Source: a virus
Direction: 5' to 3' (one strand)
DNA: 41,612 bases
IMG/VR virus record: IMGVR_UViG_3300022690_000108
Span: 1-41,612 of that record
Below are positions 22,083 through 28,788 of this stretch, piece by piece. The position numbers and the translations under genes were made by a program. Under the pieces are notes generated by a model, which was not told the DNA's origin, made no database searches, and was given only the letters and a program-made list of their open reading frames with translations. The number at the start of each line of letters is the position of its first letter. Positions within the stretch are counted from its first letter, which is position 1.

Positions 22083-22911
22083 TTTAATACAATACATCAA
22101 TGAGCAGGAAAGTTATTTTTTACCTGTTCTTTCTGATGAGTCGGTAGTATGGGAAAAAGAAAAGCAATTCGCTATTCAAGCAATAAGTAGTAATGACTAT
22201 TTAGCGAAGATAGCTCAGAGCAACCAAGCGAGCCTACAGAACGCAATAATCAACATTGCTAGCATTGGTATTAGTTTGAATCCAGCGTTAAAGCACGCCT
22301 ATCTAGTGCCGCGTAAAGGTGGTGTTTGTTTAGACTTGAGTTACATGGGTTTACTTCATCTAGCACAATCGAGCGGCGTTATATTGTGGGGGCAATGCAA
22401 GATAGTTAGAGCTAACGATACTTATCAAAACGCAGGGTTATCAAAAGAGCCTAGCCACTTAGCAGATACCTTTGGTGATAGAGGTGAAATAGTCGGCGCT
22501 TATTGCACAGTCAAAACAGTTGATGGTGATTTCTTAACGGAAGAAATGAGCATTAAAGAAATATTTGAAATACGCGCAAGATCGGAAGCATTCAAAAGAG
22601 GTAGTGGCCCGTGGAAAACTGACGAAGGCGAAATGATTCGCAAAACAGTTGTTAAGCGCGCTTATAAATATTGGCCTAAATGCGAAAGGTTAGGTACAGC
22701 TATTCAAATGCTAAATGACAATGGTGAAGGTGTGTTGCAAGAAAAAGACGTAACACCATTTATTGAAAATGCACTGTCTGAATTGCAAAATTTATTAATT
22801 GATAAAGACCCTTCTCAATACTTGCCATGGCTAAAGGTCGATAAGTTTGAAGATGTAACAGAAGATCAAGCTGCTGCTGCAGTAGTATTATTAAGGAAGA
22901 AAAGAGCATGA
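22075..22911 (+). CDS. recT: RecT-family single-strand annealing protein
   Basis: 278 residues from GTG 22075, preceded by GGAG. The RecT pattern is clear: YLAKIAQSNQASLQNAIINI, then ASIGISLNPALKHAYLVPRK, then LDLSYMGLLHLAQ, and later WKTDEGEMIRKTVVKRAYKYWPK. RecT binds resected single strands and anneals homologous DNA. The following gene is a YqaJ-type exonuclease that would produce those strands, and an SSB-like protein comes next, so this is a complete phage recombination cassette. Confidence 0.93.
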   Translation: MSDLIQYINEQESYFLPVLSDESVVWEKEKQFAIQAISSNDYLAKIAQSNQASLQNAIINIASIGISLNPALKHAYLVPRKGGVCLDLSYMGLLHLAQSSGVILWGQCKIVRANDTYQNAGLSKEPSHLADTFGDRGEIVGAYCTVKTVDGDFLTEEMSIKEIFEIRARSEAFKRGSGPWKTDEGEMIRKTVVKRAYKYWPKCERLGTAIQMLNDNGEGVLQEKDVTPFIENALSELQNLLIDKDPSQYLPWLKVDKFEDVTEDQAAAAVVLLRKKRA

Positions 22912-23531
22912 ATATAATAACAACGTGTGATCAAGGTAGTGAAGCATGGCTAAAGATGCGATTAGGAAAAGTAACAGCTTCAAAGATGAGCGATGTACTT
23001 TCAAAAGGTCGCGGAACTGCTCCAAGCAAGACGGCAGAAACTTATATGATGGAGTTGATAGCTGAAAAACTAACAGGACTATCTAAACCATTCTTTGAAA
23101 ATGATGCTATGCGATGGGGAACAGAAACAGAGCCACAAGCGCGTTCAATGTATGAGATTAACAATGACTTTGTAAGTGTTGAGGAAGTTGCTTTCGTAGA
23201 GCGTGACGAATTTATAGGCATATCTCCTGATGGGTTGGTAGGTGATGATGGGTTACTTGAAATTAAGTGCCCGAACACCACAACACAAATTAAACGTGCT
23301 TTATCTGATGATTACGCAAAAGACTATTACACACAGATTCAATGTCAATTATGGGTTACTGAACGTAAATGGTGTGACTTTGTAAGCTTTGATCCTCGAT
23401 TAGATTGTGCTGCAGGATATTTACAGCAACGAGTAATGCGCGATGAAGATTTTATAAAGGATATGCAAGTTAAGGTCTATGTCTTTGTAGAAAGAATGAA
23501 TGAATTAATCAATAAATTAAATGTTAAATAA
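22908..23531 (+). CDS. YqaJ/lambda-type 5'-3' exonuclease
   Basis: 207 residues, ATGA overlap with recT. The motifs are G-S-E-A-W-L..R-L-G-K-V-T-A-S (9-25), MRWGTETEPQARSMYE (68-83) and the catalytic ISPDGLVGDDGLLEIKCP (105-122), giving D108, E118 and K120, which correspond to D119, E129 and K131 of lambda exonuclease. QIQCQLWV (about 143-150) is the usual following helix. It would digest 5' strands at ends for RecT. Confidence 0.93.
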   Translation: MNIITTCDQGSEAWLKMRLGKVTASKMSDVLSKGRGTAPSKTAETYMMELIAEKLTGLSKPFFENDAMRWGTETEPQARSMYEINNDFVSVEEVAFVERDEFIGISPDGLVGDDGLLEIKCPNTTTQIKRALSDDYAKDYYTQIQCQLWVTERKWCDFVSFDPRLDCAAGYLQQRVMRDEDFIKDMQVKVYVFVERMNELINKLNVK

Positions 23532-23549
23532 CGTAAAGGGAAAGAAGAA

Positions 23550-23861
23550 ATGACTAAACGATTAAGTGTAAAAATAGGCGATTATCAGAAAGAGGGTAAA
23601 ACTGTTGGTGACTATCAAGAAGTAGGTGTATTGGTTGATTCAGATGATGGCGGTCAATATGTATTATTAAAGCCTGAAATATCAATTGCCGGATTATTAG
23701 CAAAACAAAATATCATGGCATTGAACAAAGGTGAGAATCAGCGTGATATGGTTATGTGTGGAGTTTATGATAACTCTAACGATAATAGCCAAGGTCAGCA
23801 GCAAGGGCAACAACAAGGCCAGCAAAGCGGGGGATTCTCCCAGCAAGGTCAGCGTAGATAA
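23550..23861 (+). CDS. Putative ssDNA-binding protein with Gln/Gly-rich tail
   Basis: 103 residues. The first 75 (RLSVKIGDYQKEGKTVGDYQ, then QYVLLKPEISIAGLLAKQN, then VMCGVYDN) read as a small OB-like barrel like the SSB-like proteins that follow recT/exonuclease genes in other phages. The tail is a Gln/Gly repeat, like the linker of SSB, but it lacks the acidic DDxPF tip and ends in RR. SSB function is inferred from context. Confidence 0.6.
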   Translation: MTKRLSVKIGDYQKEGKTVGDYQEVGVLVDSDDGGQYVLLKPEISIAGLLAKQNIMALNKGENQRDMVMCGVYDNSNDNSQGQQQGQQQGQQSGGFSQQGQRR

Positions 23862-23903
23862 TTAACTAACAATAAGAGCAGGGACGCTCTAAAAGGCTAA
23901 ACT

Positions 23904-24014
23904 ATGAACATAAGACAGATACAAAAACCTAAACATAAACGGCATGTGCCTAGAACTAACGAGGATGAATTTAATGGGAAAATACGACAAGATACCAGCA
24001 TCATCTCTTTATAG
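23904..24014 (+). CDS. Small basic peptide, uncertain
   Basis: 36 residues with AAAGG upstream. N-terminus is basic (IRQIQKPKHKRHVPRT). Its end overlaps the next membrane mini-gene in another frame, so only one of them may be translated efficiently. Confidence 0.4.
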   Translation: MNIRQIQKPKHKRHVPRTNEDEFNGKIRQDTSIISL

Positions 24015-24099
24015 TGAATGTATGGTAGTTTTAAAGTGGTGCATAGTAATATGTATCGGTATAGCAATTAGCATAGGGAGTACGATGTGGGCGAATTAA
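23974..24099 (+). CDS. Small membrane protein upstream of the lysis-type gene
   Basis: 41 residues with GAGG nine bases before ATG 23974. One membrane segment (MVVLKWCIVICIGIAISIG) toward the C-terminus. It overlaps the DUF5675 gene start by 13 bases, the layout of pinholin or antiholin-like proteins in lysis cassettes. The lysis role is inference from context. Confidence 0.6.
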   Translation: MGKYDKIPASSLYSECMVVLKWCIVICIGIAISIGSTMWAN

Positions 24100-24482
24100 A
24101 GTTAAGAATAGAAACATGGCAACGTAAAGATTGTACAATTGGCGTATTAACTTACGGTGATTTTCAGTGTTTTACTTTGGAGCTGCCTTGGTTAGACAAT
24201 CAAGAATTTATTAGTTGCATACCTAGAGCAGAAGGTTACAAAGGGGAGAAGTTTAAAAGCAACAAGAACGGTGATTGCATAGCTATTATCAATGTGCTGG
24301 ATAGAACGCATATACAGATTCATTCTGGTAACTATACTAGAAATGTAGAAGGCTGCATGCTTGTAGGTAATTCTGTTAAATTTTTAGATAGTGATACAAT
24401 TCCAGACGTGACCAGTAGCGTTAATACATTAAAAGCTTTGCTGGCTATATTGCCTAATACTTTTCCGATTGAAATTGTGTGA
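24087..24482 (+). CDS. DUF5675 protein, probable lysis-associated
   Basis: 131 residues from GTG 24087, with AGGGAG six bases upstream. The hallmark DUF5675 segment is visible: ELPWLDNQEF, IPRAEGYKGE, then HIQIHSGNYTRNVEGCMLVG (about 78-97), where H..H.GN..... GC is the conserved centre. DUF5675 proteins lie in phage lysis regions and the H/C motif is reminiscent of L,D-transpeptidase-like sites, so a peptidoglycan role is likely. No other endolysin was recognised in the genome. Confidence 0.75.
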   Translation: MGELKLRIETWQRKDCTIGVLTYGDFQCFTLELPWLDNQEFISCIPRAEGYKGEKFKSNKNGDCIAIINVLDRTHIQIHSGNYTRNVEGCMLVGNSVKFLDSDTIPDVTSSVNTLKALLAILPNTFPIEIV

Positions 24483-24488
24483 TACAAT
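24480..24488 (+). promoter_or_regulatory. Candidate extended -10 promoter
   Basis: TGATACAAT is a TGn extended -10 with TACAAT (24483-24488); no good -35 is visible. It precedes the lysis-type small genes by 30 bases. Confidence 0.35.
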
Positions 24489-24517
24489 TAAATATTAATT
24501 AACAAAGAGGGTATATC

Positions 24518-24580
24518 ATGTCAGGAAACGGAAAAAAAAGAACACGTAAAACAAGCGAAAAAGGTAAAGATAAAAAATAA
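24518..24580 (+). CDS. 20-residue Lys-rich peptide
   Basis: Good GAGG before ATG 24518. The peptide is mostly Lys/Arg/Gly (KKRTRKTSEKGKDKK) and ends in a TAATG overlap with the next gene. It may be a real basic mini-protein or a leader peptide coupling translation to the membrane protein. Confidence 0.5.
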   Translation: MSGNGKKRTRKTSEKGKDKK

Positions 24581-25053
24581 TGCATATCACTCAAGCGGTT
24601 ATATTGTTTGTTTTACTCCTGATCGCTTTCGATAAGGATAAAGACTCTTCATTATTTGCCTTTATCCTTATCGTGCATTCTTTATTTTATTATAGTTTTG
24701 TAGTGGACACTCCAGCAACTCAGTATTATTCATACTCCTCATATATAAACTTAATCTTAGGGTTATACTTGTATTCAAAGAATAAATATCATGCTGCAAT
24801 ATGTAGTTATATTCTTGTGCCGTGGGATCTGGTAGGGTTTTTTGCGTGGTATCAGTATTACGATCCCGACTACTATGATAATATATCAATATTAATACAC
24901 GCAATTCAAGTAATAACAATAACCCCAAAAAGGCTATTAAATGGACTTAGAAATAGTATACAACATATTATGGCTAAGCCTCCTGTCTGTAATAGCAGTA
25001 AAGCACGTGTTACAATGTATAAAAGCCATTCGATCAAAGAAACAAAACAATGA
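24580..25053 (+). CDS. Polytopic membrane protein
   Basis: 157 residues, TAATG overlap. About four hydrophobic segments (ITQAVILFVLLLIAF, FAFILIVHSLFYYSFVV, YINLILGLYLY, ICSYILVPWDLVGFFAW) then a basic, Ser-rich tail. It lies in the lysis-type region, so a holin-like or spanin-accessory role is possible, but no family is recognised. Its tail overlaps the 49-residue ORF at 24941. Confidence 0.65.
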   Translation: MHITQAVILFVLLLIAFDKDKDSSLFAFILIVHSLFYYSFVVDTPATQYYSYSSYINLILGLYLYSKNKYHAAICSYILVPWDLVGFFAWYQYYDPDYYDNISILIHAIQVITITPKRLLNGLRNSIQHIMAKPPVCNSSKARVTMYKSHSIKETKQ

Positions 25054-25090
25054 AAGACGAAGCGAAACAAGCGATAGAGACGATAGCTAG
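24941..25090 (+). CDS. Overlapping small membrane/basic ORF (Rz-like layout)
   Basis: 49 residues in a different frame, overlapping both neighbours. AAAAAGG precedes the ATG. MDLEIVYNILWLSLLSVIAV gives one membrane segment, then a basic, Arg/Lys-rich tail. Overlapping frames in lysis cassettes are typical for spanins, but no cysteine lipobox is seen, so I do not call it one. Confidence 0.4.
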   Translation: MDLEIVYNILWLSLLSVIAVKHVLQCIKAIRSKKQNNERRSETSDRDDS

Positions 25091-25259
25091 TCACCCGAAA
25101 GTTTCAGTAGGTGTTACTGCTATGTTTACGTCTAACGTTTGGTTAGACTATGGCGAGCCAATAATTCAAGGATTAACTAGTTTTTTAGGCGTGGCTATTC
25201 TCATAGTTATTTTGGTTAAGAATATTTTAGATATTAAAAAAGAACATTTCACTAAATAA
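25050..25259 (+). CDS. Holin-like small membrane protein
   Basis: 69 residues, ATGA overlap. Amphipathic N-terminus, then a segment (TSFLGVAILIVILVKNILDI) and a short basic end. Size and location fit a class II/III holin. It is the second holin-type gene beside the one at 12842. Confidence 0.6.
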   Translation: MKDEAKQAIETIASHPKVSVGVTAMFTSNVWLDYGEPIIQGLTSFLGVAILIVILVKNILDIKKEHFTK

Positions 25260-25278
25260 ATTAGATAAGGGATAAGTA

Positions 25279-25530
25279 ATGTTAGCCGACACTAAAAAAG
25301 TACAATCATTAATAAACAGAGTTGCCGAAGCAGTAGAAGGCGCCGCCTTTGTTACTGATTTGAGAGCTAAGTATATAGAAGAATCTCCGTCTCTTGTAGG
25401 TACGCCGCTGGAAGGGAAATCAGCAGAGGTTGATAAATGGCTAGACGATGTTCATGCTGTGTTGACAAGCCCGACAGCGTTACTATTTATTCAAAATAAA
25501 GTTAAATCACATAAGAGTAATGCATTATGA
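25279..25530 (+). CDS. Unknown small structural-region protein
   Basis: 83 residues, first gene of the 25279-28297 block. Helical (KVQSLINRVAEAVEGAAFV) with an amphipathic end. ATGA overlap with the next gene. Confidence 0.6.
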   Translation: MLADTKKVQSLINRVAEAVEGAAFVTDLRAKYIEESPSLVGTPLEGKSAEVDKWLDDVHAVLTSPTALLFIQNKVKSHKSNAL

Positions 25531-26000
25531 GTAGTATTTTATTATCTTTACCACCTCAGGGTTTTGATTCGACGAATCCGGCAGGTTTGGAATATACTAA
25601 TTCAGTACCTAAATTGTTATTTGATGATACGACCTCAGAGTTAGTTTATTGGGTTTTTAGACTGCCTAGTGATTTCTCAAGCGCTCCGATATTGAAAGTT
25701 CAATATGCAATGGCAAGCGCTACATCGGGAACGTTTGGTGTATCCGTTTCGGTTATGGCTGTGACAGATGGTGATTCTCAAGATGTTGATGTAGAAAGCT
25801 ATGATACTGCAAATTCTCCAGCAGCTTCAACAGTACCAGCTACGGCGGGATTTTTAGATGAAATATCAGTTACATTAACTAATGATGACTCTATGGCTGC
25901 TAATGACTTGGTATTTATTAGATTGGCAAGGAATATCGCTGATACTGCAACAGGTGACGCAGAGGTAAGAGCCGTTAGTTTAGAATATACTGCGAGTTAA
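25527..26000 (+). CDS. Beta-rich virion-type protein
   Basis: 157 residues, almost all beta strands (ILKVQYAMASATSGTFGVSV, then DEISVTLTNDDSMAANDL). The middle has the small jelly-roll look of phage fibre parts. It resembles the 28778 protein in style. Role in tail or capsid fibres is inferred from context. Confidence 0.65.
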   Translation: MSSILLSLPPQGFDSTNPAGLEYTNSVPKLLFDDTTSELVYWVFRLPSDFSSAPILKVQYAMASATSGTFGVSVSVMAVTDGDSQDVDVESYDTANSPAASTVPATAGFLDEISVTLTNDDSMAANDLVFIRLARNIADTATGDAEVRAVSLEYTAS

Positions 26001-26003
26001 ATC

Positions 26004-26786
26004 ATGGCTATAGATCTAATAGCTGGCAATAACACTAGGTATTATTCCTTACCTGATAGTGCTGATTGGACGTTTCCCGACAGTGACTATTTTATTTATT
26101 TTTGGACAAGAATAGATAATAATAGTGGTAATTTTTTTCAGTACATATTTTCTAACAACACGTTTGGATCGGCTAATTCTCTAAATTTTGGTTTATCTGA
26201 ATCAGGATCAGCTAACCCAAACAAATGGTTTTTGGGATTGCCTAACGATGGAACACTATATACTTCAACAAACTCTCCCGGGGCAGATGGAAATAATAAA
26301 TTAGTAGTTGTCACAAGATCGGGTACAACCGTTAGAATGTATCTTTGTGATGAAAACTCTACAGCGTCATTAGAAATAACAGCTACAAGTTCAGAGGCAG
26401 CTAACGGCGGCGTTGTTAACATAGGTCGTCGTGTAGACGGTCAAGCTGCTAGGTACTATAAAGAACATTTCGGGGACTGTGTAAAAGGCTCTGTTGCTCT
26501 GGCAACAACACAAATAGAGTTACTTGCGAAAGGTGTTAGCCCTGTTGATGTTATAGGGTTTGATAATTTAGATATATGGTTGCAATTTCATGAAGCGACA
26601 AGCCAAGTAGTAGATATTATCGGTGGAAATGTAGCGACTAGAAACGGCTCAGGGTTATTAACATCAGAGCATTTTCAAACAGTAATTAGTAATAATATAT
26701 TTATTTCTGCTGCTGGTGTTGCTCCTGTTGGATTCGAACCGCAATGGGCTATCCACGCAAACAAATTAATTAATATGGTACAATAA
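26004..26786 (+). CDS. Concanavalin/LamG-like lectin-fold protein
   Basis: 260 residues, start four bases after the previous stop. Strand pattern and sequence (YYSLPDSADWTFPDSDYFIY, then LSESGSANPNKWFLGLPNDG, then LVVVTRSGTTVRMYLCDE) match laminin G/ConA-like lectin domains in phage fibres, which bind sugars on the host surface. The C-terminal part has less clear motifs. A receptor-binding or decoration role is likely, not proven. Confidence 0.7.
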   Translation: MAIDLIAGNNTRYYSLPDSADWTFPDSDYFIYFWTRIDNNSGNFFQYIFSNNTFGSANSLNFGLSESGSANPNKWFLGLPNDGTLYTSTNSPGADGNNKLVVVTRSGTTVRMYLCDENSTASLEITATSSEAANGGVVNIGRRVDGQAARYYKEHFGDCVKGSVALATTQIELLAKGVSPVDVIGFDNLDIWLQFHEATSQVVDIIGGNVATRNGSGLLTSEHFQTVISNNIFISAAGVAPVGFEPQWAIHANKLINMVQ

Positions 26787-26790
26787 TACT

Positions 26791-27600
26791 ATGAAAAAGA
26801 ATGTTGCAAGCCAAAGCATAGGCGCTGAAATGATAACTGTTGCGGACGGTAGTAATTTTACTGGCTCTGTATCTGTACTTGTCACCATAGATAACGGCAC
26901 TCAATCCGCTGGCGGAGGTGCTGTGGTTCATGAGGGTAACGGTTATCACTCTTACGCTCCTACTCAGGCAGAAACCAACGGTGATCATGTTGCTTTTACG
27001 TTTACAGGAACAGGAGCTATAACCGCAACAATTCAAGTTTATACTTTCTTCCCTCAATCAGTAGATAACGATACTAAAATATCACTAATACCTACTACAG
27101 CAATGAGAGGGACAGATTCGGCTAATACCGTAGTACCTCCATCAGTAGCGCAATTCAACGCAAGAACAATTTTAAGTGCTGCTTACTTCGATCCCGCTGC
27201 TGATACAGTAGCTAATGTTACGCTGGTAGCAACAACCACTACAAATACTGACATGGTAGGAACTAATAACGCATTACTAGCAGCGAGCTACACTGCACCA
27301 GATAACGCAGGTATAACAGCTAACGGTGTAGCAATTGGTGCATTGAACGATTTAAGCTCAGCACAGGTTAATGCAGAAATGCTTGATGTATTGGTTACAG
27401 ATACTTTTGCAGAAGTAACAGTTCCTACATCGACAGCTTCAATAAAAGATATGATACATTACACATTTAGCCGAGTTAAAAATAAAACAACTCAAACGGC
27501 AACAACGTTAACGGTTAGGAATAATGCAGACAGTGGTGATCTTGGTACAGCCACAGTTTCAGATGATGGTACAACGTTTACTAAAGGTCAAGAAGCATAA
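26791..27600 (+). CDS. Fibre-like beta protein
   Basis: 269 residues. GAEMITVADGSNFTGSVSVL, then GNGYHSYAPTQAETNGDHVA, then TFTGTGAITATIQVYT is a segment shared in pattern with many phage fibre/appendage proteins. The middle has Ala/Thr-rich low-complexity regions. It is followed within one base by the next fibre-like gene. No enzyme motif seen. Confidence 0.65.
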   Translation: MKKNVASQSIGAEMITVADGSNFTGSVSVLVTIDNGTQSAGGGAVVHEGNGYHSYAPTQAETNGDHVAFTFTGTGAITATIQVYTFFPQSVDNDTKISLIPTTAMRGTDSANTVVPPSVAQFNARTILSAAYFDPAADTVANVTLVATTTTNTDMVGTNNALLAASYTAPDNAGITANGVAIGALNDLSSAQVNAEMLDVLVTDTFAEVTVPTSTASIKDMIHYTFSRVKNKTTQTATTLTVRNNADSGDLGTATVSDDGTTFTKGQEA

Positions 27601-27953
27601 TGGCAGTTGATACCGCAACAAAAAGAGCTTCAGCTTTAAGTTTTGGTATAATTGCTTTAGCTCTAGTTGTTCCTTCTGGCTCGGTAGCTCAAGAGGCAAG
27701 ACAAACATCTGCAAATACCTATAGTGGTATACTTGCAGGTGCACCGATAATAATTACACCTGATGACGGTATAACTTTATCGAGCAATATAAACCCTAAT
27801 GGAGTAACGCTATCAAGTAACATCACTGACGGTTTAACTATTTCTAGCACTATAAATAATAACGGCGTTACAGTAACAAGCACGATAGTCGAAGGAATCA
27901 CACTATCCAGTAATATAAACGATAACGGAATTACAGTAAGGAGTCCGATATGA
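27600..27953 (+). CDS. Repeat fibre protein with three 21-residue repeats
   Basis: 117 residues, TAATG overlap. The first half (TATKRASALSFG, LVVPSGSVAQEARQ, SGILAG) is a pattern common to small phage appendage proteins. The second half is a set of beta repeats (see repeat feature). The protein probably forms part of a fibre or capsid appendage. Confidence 0.65.
   Translation: MAVDTATKRASALSFGIIALALVVPSGSVAQEARQTSANTYSGILAGAPIIITPDDGITLSSNINPNGVTLSSNITDGLTISSTINNNGVTVTSTIVEGITLSSNINDNGITVRSPI
27768..27950 (+). repeat. Three imperfect 63-bp / 21-residue repeats
   Basis: Residues 57-77, 78-98 and 99-117 of the 27600 protein repeat with pattern G-(I/L)-T-(L/I)-S-S-(N/T)-I-N-x-N-G-(V/I)-T-x-x-S-x-I, i.e. 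alternating 11- and 10-residue half-units, the look of a short beta-solenoid or fibre shaft. Confidence 0.8.
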
Positions 27954-28297
27954 CTATAAAAATAGCGGAAGTTGGGCAAGCCATCAGGGCTGACGCGGCT
28001 TTTGATTTATCTGGAAATTCAGATTTAAAGCTAATGATGACCAAACCAAGCGGGGCGGCATTAACGGTTGATAAAGCTGGCGGAGTTACTGCTCCTGCTG
28101 TTGATTTTACAGATCCAGATACAGGGCAGGTATTAAAGGCCAATGAATATTGGGAATACCCTACTGCGGCATTAGATATTGATGAAGCTGGCTTATGGTG
28201 CCTGTATGGCGTTTACATAGATTTAACACCTAAGACGTTTAATGGTGAAGCAACTACATTCACAGTAGAAGATAATGAATGTGACACATGTTCTTAA
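27950..28297 (+). CDS. Ig-like fibre-type protein
   Basis: 115 residues, ATGA overlap. FDLSGNSDLKLMMTKPSGAA, then EYWEYPTAALDIDEAGLWCL is the pattern of small phage fibre or baseplate-upper-like domains (D-L-S-G.. KP-G ... aG-W). Promoter elements of the next unit lie within its last codons. Confidence 0.65.
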   Translation: MTIKIAEVGQAIRADAAFDLSGNSDLKLMMTKPSGAALTVDKAGGVTAPAVDFTDPDTGQVLKANEYWEYPTAALDIDEAGLWCLYGVYIDLTPKTFNGEATTFTVEDNECDTCS

Positions 28298-28309
28298 TAA
28301 TAGTATACT
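28281..28309 (+). promoter_or_regulatory. Internal late promoter with strong consensus
   Basis: GTGACA (28281-28286), exactly 17 bases, TATACT (28304-28309). Transcription should begin near 28316, at the base of the first leader hairpin, 128 bases before the next start codon. Confidence 0.65.
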
Positions 28310-28315
28310 TATCAA

Positions 28316-28443
28316 GTCGGAATTGATGGGCCGACACTTGGCTAGCTAGTCAAACCCCATCTAAGGACCCATCTAATCCTTCCCTCTTAAAACGGGGGAG
28401 GCCCAACTTATTCATATCCCATCAAATAAACAGGGATACTGAC
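28316..28443 (+). promoter_or_regulatory. Structured 5' leader with sequestered ribosome-binding site
   Basis: Hairpins: GTCGG/CCGAC (28316-28320 with 28331-28335), whose loop contains GATGGG (28325-28330); CCTTCCC (28378-28384) with GGGGAGG (about 28395-28401); and TATCCC (28415-28420) with GGGATA (28433-28438). The last stem hides AGGG, the likely Shine-Dalgarno of ATG 28444. GATGGG is complementary to three CCCATC copies (28356, 28368, 28418), the first two being part of tandem CCCATCTAA repeats, so alternative folds are possible. Looks like a cis-regulatory RNA. Confidence 0.6.
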
Positions 28444-28788
28444 ATGATCGAAACACTATTCTCAGCCGCCACATCGGACGGTGATACAATAAGCCCACTA
28501 TTAGATAGATTCTACGAGCGAGGCTATATATCTATAATCTTTTATTCTGACGCTGAATTGACAACTATTGTTACTCCTGGTGCAGGAACTGTAACTTTTA
28601 CAGCATCTGAAGATGGTACGCAGTACGGAGATGTAGCTGTAGTTGACGCAACATTAGCTGGTGCAGAATCAACTTATACTAGACCCTCATTTGCTGGCGT
28701 GATTAGATTTGTTCGGGTTAATATGTCCGGTATAACTACAGCTAACTTCTTTCAGGTAAGAATAGGGAGGTTTCAGCGTGGACAGTAA
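28444..28788 (+). CDS. Beta-rich virion-type protein
   Basis: 114 residues. RFYERGYISIIFYSDAELTT, then GAGTVTFTASEDGTQYGD, then FAGVIRFVRVNMSGITTANF has the pattern of small phage head/tail fibre domains (an Ig-like beta sandwich). Its translation may be controlled by the leader structure upstream. Overlaps the next gene by 11 bases. Confidence 0.65.
   Translation: MIETLFSAATSDGDTISPLLDRFYERGYISIIFYSDAELTTIVTPGAGTVTFTASEDGTQYGDVAVVDATLAGAESTYTRPSFAGVIRFVRVNMSGITTANFFQVRIGRFQRGQ

Noticed and set aside
26138-26422. 94-codon minus-strand ORF in the lectin-like gene
   Set aside because: Shadow frame of a well-supported plus-strand gene.
26731-26741. GGATTCGAACC, which on the minus strand resembles a tRNA T-loop
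   Set aside because: No T-stem pairing or acceptor arm is found around it and it lies inside a long continuous gene; chance match.
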